A stretch of DNA of 64,000 bases from Tetraselmis striata. Lineage: Eukaryota > Chlorophyta > Chlorodendrophyceae > Chlorodendrales > Chlorodendraceae. The DNA lies in contig VCJN01000795.1 of NCBI GenBank assembly GCA_006384855.1, forward strand, positions 1-64,000. The letters are read 5' to 3'. The translations under genes were made by a program, and so were the position numbers. Position 1 is the first letter of the stretch; each line of letters opens with the position of its first letter. The notes under the pieces are model-generated. The model searched no databases. It was given only the letters and a program-made list of their open reading frames with translations, and was not told the origin of the DNA. Shown here in pieces: positions 56,931 through 64,000 of this stretch.

Positions 56931-57793
56931 TTGCTTTGTGTTGGACGCGCCGCGCGCGGCTCGTATAAAGGGTTCTCGTACAAAAATAGTTCGCGCGCAA
57001 CATCCCGGTACTGGTACGCCGTGGATGCGTGTGGCCGACCACTCCGCTCCTCGATGCACTATGCCAACCGGGTGTACGGGGCGCAGCCGGTCGTCGCTAA
57101 GCCGGTCGCTAAGTCGGCCGACGACAAGGCCCGGCAGTGGCACGAGCTCCACGGCTACCCGCCACCCGCCAACCCGGCTCAACCCTATCCCGACCGCCAC
57201 CACACGGAGGCCTACCACGCCAATATGCTCCCCTAGCCCTTCATGCTAATGCACGTGGTCGACTCTCCCCGCTTTAACGCCTCCCCCGAAGGCGAACGGC
57301 GCGTGGAGACCATCATCAGCGTCACGGGCCGCATCCGCTTCATGCACGCCGTGCAGAAGGCATGCGAACACGGCGACGGCGGCCCCGCCCCGACCTGTCC
57401 CTCGGCCTACGCGAACATACAACGGCACCACCGCACGTACCAGACCTCCCGCGAGCTGTCCATGTTCGACCAATGGCTCCCGCGGCTGCAAGCCACGCAT
57501 ATGGACCTGCTTAGCATGAGGATGGCACCGCACAAATCATGCACGACGACCTCCAACGTCAGCTCTGTCAGCTCAGCCGCTCGCGGTCTCCTCAACACCA
57601 GCTACCTGGCTGGACGAGCTCCGCAGCAACGCGGGCCGCTCCCGGGCACAGAACCCTCCTGTCCCACGCCGCCCCAAACCTCACCCCGTCGGGCCCCAAG
57701 GCATGCGCCTACTACTGCCTCGGCTACCACAAGACCAGCCACCACCCGGCGGACGAGCCGATCTCCCATCCCTGCCCCAAGTCACTGTGAGAT
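56931..57793 (+). pseudogene. Gag-like retroelement ORF relic
   Basis: One frame runs 56931 to about 57540, interrupted only by TAG at 57234-57236. It includes DKARQWHELHGYPPPANPAQ and RRVETIISVTGRIRFMHAV...RELSMFDQWLPRLQ. Near 57540 the reading moves to another frame and ends with a Cys/His-rich segment (KACAYYCLGYHKTSHHP...HPCPKSL) at 57790. The helical body followed by a Cys/His cluster suggests a Gag-type nucleocapsid. No specific family is recognised. The stop and the frame change mark it as a relic. Confidence 0.35.
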
Positions 57794-58462
57794 TCAGATG
57801 TGACGTAAATGTGCCCTACTGGTGACGAACGACGACATACGGGGACGATACGGGACGGACGAGGGACGTGGATTTCATACCGAGTAGCGACGACTATCGC
57901 GCGCGACCTGTAAAGTACTATATGAATTTCTCGTTTCCATAATTTCATTAAATTGATATGCGCACGCGGGCTCGCGTGTCGCCCGCCGACGCGGAGCACC
58001 CGGGCTAAGTACAGGCGGTTGTACGCACTCACTGCACATCGCCGCACATCGTTGCACATCACTGCACAACGCGGGGTCGTTGGCGTCGCGGTGCGCCACG
58101 CTGGCGGGCCGCGCCCCCGGCCCCTGCCAAGGAGTAATCACGATAAGTACTGGCACGGTGCGGCGGCCGACTCTCGCGAAGCCCGTGCGTGCCCGCACAG
58201 CAATGGTGCTTAGTTCGCGCGTAGCGTTGCGGCACAGCATGCATGTACCGGCAGGGTGCCGGGAGTGCCTGGCAAACCATGATCACAGGCTGCCGGCATG
58301 CGATCATGGCTTGCGCGGCAGTCACGGCGGAGGTGTGGGCCGGTGTCGCGGAGGCGCTTTTATTACATTGCTGGGCATCACTTCGCCGTTGTGGGCGGTG
58401 CCCACCACAAAACTGCTCCTGCCTAATTTTCTCTACATTTGAAATTCAGACTTTAGGGGGGC
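57794..58462. other. Non-coding
   Basis: Between two retroelement-like ORFs on opposite strands. Contains short repeats of a GTTGCACATC / CACTGCACA type near 58030-58065. No gene seen. Confidence 0.3.
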
Positions 58463-59296
58463 GGCTAGGGCACCTTCGTGAGGTCTGCCACAGTTGGAAG
58501 CCGCGCCAAGTGTTCCCTGGAAGCTGTGAGGATACTGTGCCTCCTTGGGCTTACCGTTGGGAAATACCCCTCGCGCCACTTGTGAATGGGTTCCATGTGC
58601 GCAAGCCTTGGCGGGGAAGTCGCGGTCCACGTCAAAGGGGCATAGGGGAGGAAAGACCCGACGTGGTGCGTGCTCCCGGGGATTGCCGCTCTGTCTGTCT
58701 CCCACTTGTGGGATTCCTTTGTGATGTCGGACAGGAACCGGCTGAATCTGTCCGTCTGAATCCATGTGTGGGTGAGGGCTTCTTGCACCACGCGTGCGGT
58801 CAGCCGCATGAGTTGGAACAGCGGGAACTGCTCCGCGTGGGCCCCAGCCAGCGAGGAGAGGCTCCATTGCCCCGTCGTCATCGTTCTCGACGAGTACAGC
58901 GGCCTGCTTCGCAGCGATCTCGAGCATATCCTCGGCGCCTTGCAGCCACACCGAATCCGAACCGCGGAGGTATGTGAGACGCGTATCATCGTCGACGATG
59001 TCCTTGTCCAGATCGGGCTGGTCAAGCAGGAAGAGCTTGTACTGGGCGAGCGCGTCCGCGCCGACATCCAGCAAAGTGTGCCAGTGCCAAGCGTGGCGCA
59101 GGGAGCGACAGAGGGCCGGGTTGCTGGACTTGGTGGGGATCCAGCCGCCGGGGAGATGGAAGTATTCCCCTCTTATGTCCTCGTCGGTGAGTCTATTTTG
59201 TAGCGTGTTCTCCTCCACGCTCGCGTATGCTAGTTGGGTGCGTGTACAGCGCTCCACCATCCTGGCCCTTTTCTGGGGTGTCATTGATAGTGCCAT
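58463..59296 (-). pseudogene. Unassigned retroelement-like ORF with a frame change
   Basis: From an ATG at 59296 the protein reads MALSMTPQKRARMVERCTRT, then HLPGGWIPTKSSNPALCRSLRHAWHWHTLLDVG and a long acidic helix DQPDLDKDIVDDDTRL. Near 58850 a +1/-1 change is needed to continue with AEQFPLFQLMRLTARVVQEAL, ...FLSDITKESHKWETDRAAIPG and PTVADLTKVP, ending at TAG 58463. Both parts look protein-like. It may be an ORF1/Gag of a DIRS-type or related element, but no family is recognised. The frame change could also be a short unseen intron. Confidence 0.4.
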
Positions 59297-59810
59297 GGTG
59301 GGTGGTGCAACTGGTGACACTTCGTCGCCTCTTGTGATTGATATCCTTGCGAAGCAGGCGGCGTCGCGCGTCCGTACCGTCGCGGCGCTGCTGCGCGATA
59401 TATAGATCGCGGAGTGCCGGCAACTGCTGCCGTCGCTAGGTGTGCGTGAACATAAAGAGAAGCGGCGATATACACCCGATATTAGCCCGGTGTATTGACG
59501 CTTATTTGCGTAGTCGCAGCGCGAGTAGTAGTACGATGTATCGGTGCAGCCCCCCGCGCGCGCCCCCACGACGTGTGTGCGCGCGATGTGTGGCACGTTA
59601 TGTGCGGCGATGTGCGGCACGACTGGCGGAGGTGTGGGCGGATGTAGGTGGTCCGGTAGCTTAGGTGGTAGGCGGTAGGTGGTGTTCGTAGGTGCGCGTT
59701 TTAATGCAGCCGCCCTAACTGCTGATGATTGTGTAACGCCCCAGCACGCGCATGAAGTACAGGGTCGCCTCTCGGTCATCACCGCCGCTCACCGCTGAAC
59801 CAAGCGCGGA

Positions 59811-59909
59811 CGGAAAAAGGGCAAATATCGAGTCAAAATGGGCACATTTACGGACTCGAAAATGTACCCCCCTTAACTCGGTTTTGCACCCCCCAAGGGG
59901 GGTGCAAAA
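59811..59909 (+). repeat. Short dispersed repeat, copy R, with perfect hairpin
   Basis: Related to 30714-30806. It ends in a perfect 13-bp inverted repeat (59882-59894 and 59897-59909, TTTTGCACCCCCC arms, AA centre). Confidence 0.75.
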
Positions 59910-60182
59910 ACTGAGTCCCGCCCAATACCGTACGAATGTACGGCAAAACTGGCCTTTCACACATTCTTGCCAGCACTGTACGAGGTACCCTTCATCTGTA
60001 CTGCACTATGTACTACACAACAGTCCACCGCCCCTTGACGAGATGCGTCGCTACCACTCCATGGTAACCGTTTTTGCCTCGAATGCTACTCCGCCGCTGT
60101 TCTTTTCACTCCTCTATCACTCGCAAGCACCCTCGCGCTTTTGTTCAGGGAGGCATCTTCACGCATCTTGGTTCACAAAAGC

Positions 60183-63100
60183 ATGGCAGACCGTCCTCGC
60201 AAAGGAAAACGCACCTCTGCCCGGTTGAAGACTCCGGTGGCGGGGGCATCTGCAGCTGCGCTTGGCTTTGACCCAACGAGCAGGCCTCTCGACACACTGC
60301 TAGTGACCCCCATGGCGCAAGATTCTCCGCAGATGCACTTGCGTTCGGGCAGGAGGGCGTCTCAGGCTCCAATACCCACGACTCAGCCCATAAGGCCCCT
60401 GCAACCGAGCGGTGGGCAACAGCGAAGCGGACCGCCATGGCCTTGGTACGGAGATTCGCAGCCTTTGGCTGAGCCGGGGCCTCAGCCTAACCCCCAGCCT
60501 CAAGGCGTGCCACCTTTGGACCCACTCCCCGGAGCGACTCCAACGGTACGCGGACTCGCATCTTCGTTAGCGTCACTCATCTCGGCGCCGTGGGCTGCGT
60601 TAAGCGCATCTCGCCATCGCGCATCTCAGGGATCTCAACTCACCCAGACCGATGTCGAAGAGTCTGGAGCCGGTCAAGGTCAACCTTTGGCCACGATTCA
60701 TGAGGACAAGCTCGGACAGGAAGAGGAGGAGGAGGAGGAGGAGGAGAAAGAGGAGGAGGAGGAGGAGGGGCCCATTACTGTCGGAGGGTGTCCGCCTGGA
60801 CAAACGAGCCCCGCCACAAGCGCCACAAGTGGGAGCAAAATGGTAACCCCTCGCCCCTTGTCAACAGAACCTCAAACATGTGCGCATCTTCGCGCGTGAG
60901 GGGAAAGATTCTCACACGTTCCCCCCCCCCCCCCCCCCTTTCCCTACATAGACCATCTCCACGACCCCCCTTCAACAAGAATCGCCACTTGTCGACCCAA
61001 TGCTCGGCGAGTGGAACTGCTACGAGCGGGACTTCCCTGCGTACTTCGCCACCTGGCCCGAACCACAGGACGGGCATCCCGACGACTACAAGGAGCATCA
61101 CAAGCTCTTGACAAGAGTCATTCGCAACGTGGTTAACGTGTCGCCCAACTCGAACTTCTTCTTCATGCCTTGCCTCCACGCCATCGTGGACCTCTTCCCT
61201 TGCCCTGAAGGTATGGAGCTCCGGGTGCCCATCTCGGTCTTTGACAAGCGCCACCTTGGCCAAGACGCCGCGAAGACGTGGGAGTTCATCGTCGTCAGGT
61301 TTCAAAGAAAGACATACCGCGTTCCCGAGAAGGGCAAGCTCGTCGTGTGGCTAGACATCGTCACGACTCCAGGGCACTTCGCGTTTGCTGTCTGGCAGTC
61401 GCGAGATGGTGCCTTGGTCGCCCCTGTCTTCATCTACGACTCCTGCGTCTCAGTCAAGGTACCCACCCGCGCCATCCCCTACTCCGGTTGGCAAGCTGTT
61501 TGGCTGGAGATTTCTAGGCCTCCCTCCCTGGGGGGGTGGAACCCCCCACCCCCTGGCCACGGCTTCTTCCACGGGGTCGTCACGCAACAAAGAGACGCCA
61601 GCACCTGCTGGGCGAGATGCGTGCTTGCAGCCAGAGCCATCGCCACGTTCTTCTTGTGGAGGTTCTTCGTGAAGATGCCTGTTCCAGGCCACAGCGGTGT
61701 GACCGAACCCCCCCAGCTCCTCATTGGCGACGACGATGTCGACACATTGGCCAAGGTTTGGGCACCCTTCTTCGAGTGTGCGCACATCTCCGAGAACCCC
61801 TCCTTCAACACCAAGGACCGTCTGGATGTTGTTTACCCGCATCTCCACGGCAAGCTCACGAGATTCCCCATCGAGTTCTTCCCCTTGGCCACAAATTCAC
61901 CCTGCTTCTCGGTGGGCAACTTGCCGCAAACTGTCAGGCACTTTGGCTTCTCCGACACAGCCGCGAACAAGATTGCGCTGACTCTCGACATTGTACCGAC
62001 CAAAGTGTTCACGAGCACTGCTGCAAGTGGTGTACGGAAGCTGTGGGTGCGTGCGCTCCCTGAGCCTCATAACGAGCACGCCTACGCCGACCGCAAGAGG
62101 GCACTCCAAGAAACCAATGGCAGCCAGGGAGCATGGCCGGAGACATCTTGGCAAGATGCCGTGGAGTCTGTCCTCTTCGTTGAGTGCCAGAGTAGAACTG
62201 TGAAACACTGTGGCTACTCGATTCGCAGCGTGCGCGAATGGCACAACGACTACGAGATGCGGCGCGGCATTCAACATATCAAGAACAAACGCTTCACGAA
62301 GTCCACCAACACCTGCCAGCCCTGCCGAGGGAGCTCGGCACCCCGCACCGTCTTGGTCGACAATCGCTACTACCAGGTCGTAGCGGCGCCTCGTCAAGTT
62401 GGCGGGTCCTCCAAGCCCGCATCTCAACCACCGCCAGCGGGGTCCGGTGGAGATGGTTCCCAAAAAGGCGCTGCAGCAGGTCTCCTCGAGCTTCGAGCAG
62501 CTCCGCCGCCTCCCCCCAGCAGGCTTGGTCCCTCGGTGACTGCCAAGCCGCCGAGTGAGTCTCAGCCTTCGGTAGCGACGAAGCGCTCGCACGGTGCGTT
62601 GAGCACAGGAGGCAAGACCACCTTGTCGCCCATGAAGCTGCGTAGGAAGCATTCCGAGAAGCGCGGGCCGAGTCCTCCTTTGAAGATGGCGACAGAATTG
62701 GAGGACGACGACCCCTTCCAGGCGCCTAAGCCGAAACGCGAAACCCGGTCAAGCCGTCAGGCGCCTTCGGGTGCCGCTGCTGGAAGTCGCCTTGCCACAT
62801 CTTCCCAAGGCGGTGCCCCATCCCTGCGTCCCCGACCCACATCTCCGCCCAAAAAGGCCTCATCTCGGGACGCAAAGCCCGTAACGCCGCTTGCACGGAC
62901 ATCTCGGCCTCCTACTCTCGCACCAACAGTCTTCCGCAGGCCTAGGACAGGGAGCACTCCAAGTGCACCTAGGCTCGGCTTCCAGCGGTATGCTCCTCTC
63001 CCTCCCCTTCGTGGGCAGCCTGCACCCACGCCCCTCGCTGAGCGACTTGTCGCGCCTCGCCTTGTCGGGGAATCTCCGCCAATCACCGACCCCACCGTCG

Positions 63101-64000
63101 CCACTCTTGTCGGCAACCAAGACTTCCTTCAAACACGCGTCCGCTCGTTTTTTGGGTCCCAAGACCTTTGCGACCGCGTCGCTGACCTAGGGGACAGGCT
63201 GGTCGCTGCACGTCTTGCCGGTTCCCTTGGTGAGGAAAAGGCGTGGACCTTCATTGGAGGCGGCAGGAAGCAGCTGCATCTCGACATGAGTGGTGACACC
63301 AGCCCCCTTTCCCATTCCTTATTTACGTCCTTGTTCACCAACGACCTCTAACACCCCTCGACCCGCAGGCTTTGATGACCTGAGACTGCGGGGGAGGGGC
63401 GGGGACGACAGCACGGTGAACATGCGAGCCTTCCTGGCCTCCGATGAACACCGGCTTGTGTACAACGAGTTGCGGGGGATTTGCAACGAGTATGTCCAAG
63501 AAGCTCACCGGCAGCTACGAATCTCGTCCCCTGGTTACATTGCCCGGCACAAGGCCCTCATCATGGCAGACCCGGACTGCGGCTCGGGTCCTGCCCATGT
63601 AGATGGCGTGGCGGGGGGGCTCCTCCTCATCATCTTTCTCAATTGCTGTGCGCCACTGACTGCCGTCCGGAGGGGGAGAGATGTGACTATCGTCGACGCC
63701 TTGAAGTGGGCTGCACCTGGAATCGTGAGCCTCCCCCCCTTCCCCAACACCCCTTTTCGCCTTCCACAGTGCCATTGTGTTTTAGACACCAGTAGGGTGG
63801 AATCTCACCCTCGCGTGTGACTCTCACTACATCTTCGCTCAGTGGGAAGTGGCTGCAGCCTCGTCGCTTGGCGTCGTGCCGTGGCTGGAGCAGAATCGGC
63901 CGGAGGTCCTTGCTGAGCTCCGGAAGGTTCGGAATCTCTGCACTGGGCGCCTCGCTCAGAGCAAATCTCTCGTTCCCCTCGGCGTCGTGGACGACCGGTA
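60183..64000 (+). CDS. C48/Ulp1-like cysteine protease gene, probable mobile-element protein, 3' end outside window
   Basis: Predicted exons: 60183-60842 (start could be 60141), 60952-63292, 63370-63726, 63841 onward; the phases agree. The N-terminal 220 residues are disordered, with a Glu tract (about 60721-60770). The second exon carries the protease fold. Counting from Met at 61000, His126 is in TPGHFAFAVW, Asp147 in VFIYDSC, Gln197 in VVTQQRD and Cys203 in STCWARC. This His-Asp-Gln-Cys order and spacing are those of Ulp1/SENP SUMO proteases. A basic, Ser/Pro-rich tail of roughly 300 residues follows, then an unrecognised folded part (FLASDEHRLVYNELRGICNEYVQEA...). Ulp1-type proteases occur in several DNA transposons (KDZ, Mutator, CACTA types). 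The retroelement-rich setting favours a mobile origin, but a transposase was not seen. Confidence 0.6.

Noticed and set aside
1..64000. CRISPR arrays, bacterial operons or ribosomal RNA genes
   Set aside because: No regularly spaced repeats with unique spacers and no rRNA sequence seen; gene structure is eukaryotic throughout.

Overview
The window looks like nuclear DNA of a green alga, GC-rich in its genes. The reasons are many short GT-AG introns, genes with plant or animal rather than bacterial relatives, DIRS-type retroelement remains, and long G/C homopolymer runs. Domain calls are made by eye; no database was searched. Exon joins were picked from splice-site sequence plus reading-frame continuity, so they are predictions.

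Layout. 1-1130 holds the N-terminal part of a DIRS-like reverse transcriptase (minus) that runs off the left edge. 2852-10254 (minus) is a gene of at least 14 exons resembling FAAP100 of the Fanconi anaemia core complex. It is divergent from a 13-exon XRN-type 5'-3' exoribonuclease (11236-17196, plus). 18200-19310 is a decayed non-LTR retroelement. 19647-22828 is a mobile element with a Gag-like ORF and an intact tyrosine recombinase but no reverse transcriptase, bounded by split direct repeats (A1-ORFs-B1-A2-B2). A second, older copy lies inverted at 52966-56193. 23319-28299 (plus) encodes a 765-residue membrane protein with two antibiotic-biosynthesis-monooxygenase-like halves; one of its introns carries a roughly 500-bp pentanucleotide array. 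28300-32237 is repeat-rich and non-coding. 32238-38732 (minus) is an RBM28/Nop4-type nucleolar RNA-binding protein of about 1004 residues. 40787-42046 (plus) is the 3' part of a SpoU/TrmH-family 2'-O-methyltransferase.

43-46.7 kb holds tRNA-like/SINE-like repeats and two unassigned minus-strand ORFs. 47096-48456 (plus) is a two-exon CCHC zinc-knuckle plus TatD-like protein that has lost several metal ligands. From about 49 kb the window is mostly repeats and retroelement debris. It ends in a plus-strand gene (60183 to beyond 64000) with a C48/Ulp1-like cysteine protease domain, probably from a mobile element.

The housekeeping genes mostly serve RNA metabolism (XRN, RBM28, SpoU), with one possible DNA-repair subunit. 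The most unusual features are the RT-less tyrosine-recombinase element present twice with the same two-ORF plan, the protease-bearing element at the right edge, the apparently metal-stripped TatD protein, and the recurrent placement of sense-strand poly-C runs just inside 5' splice sites.
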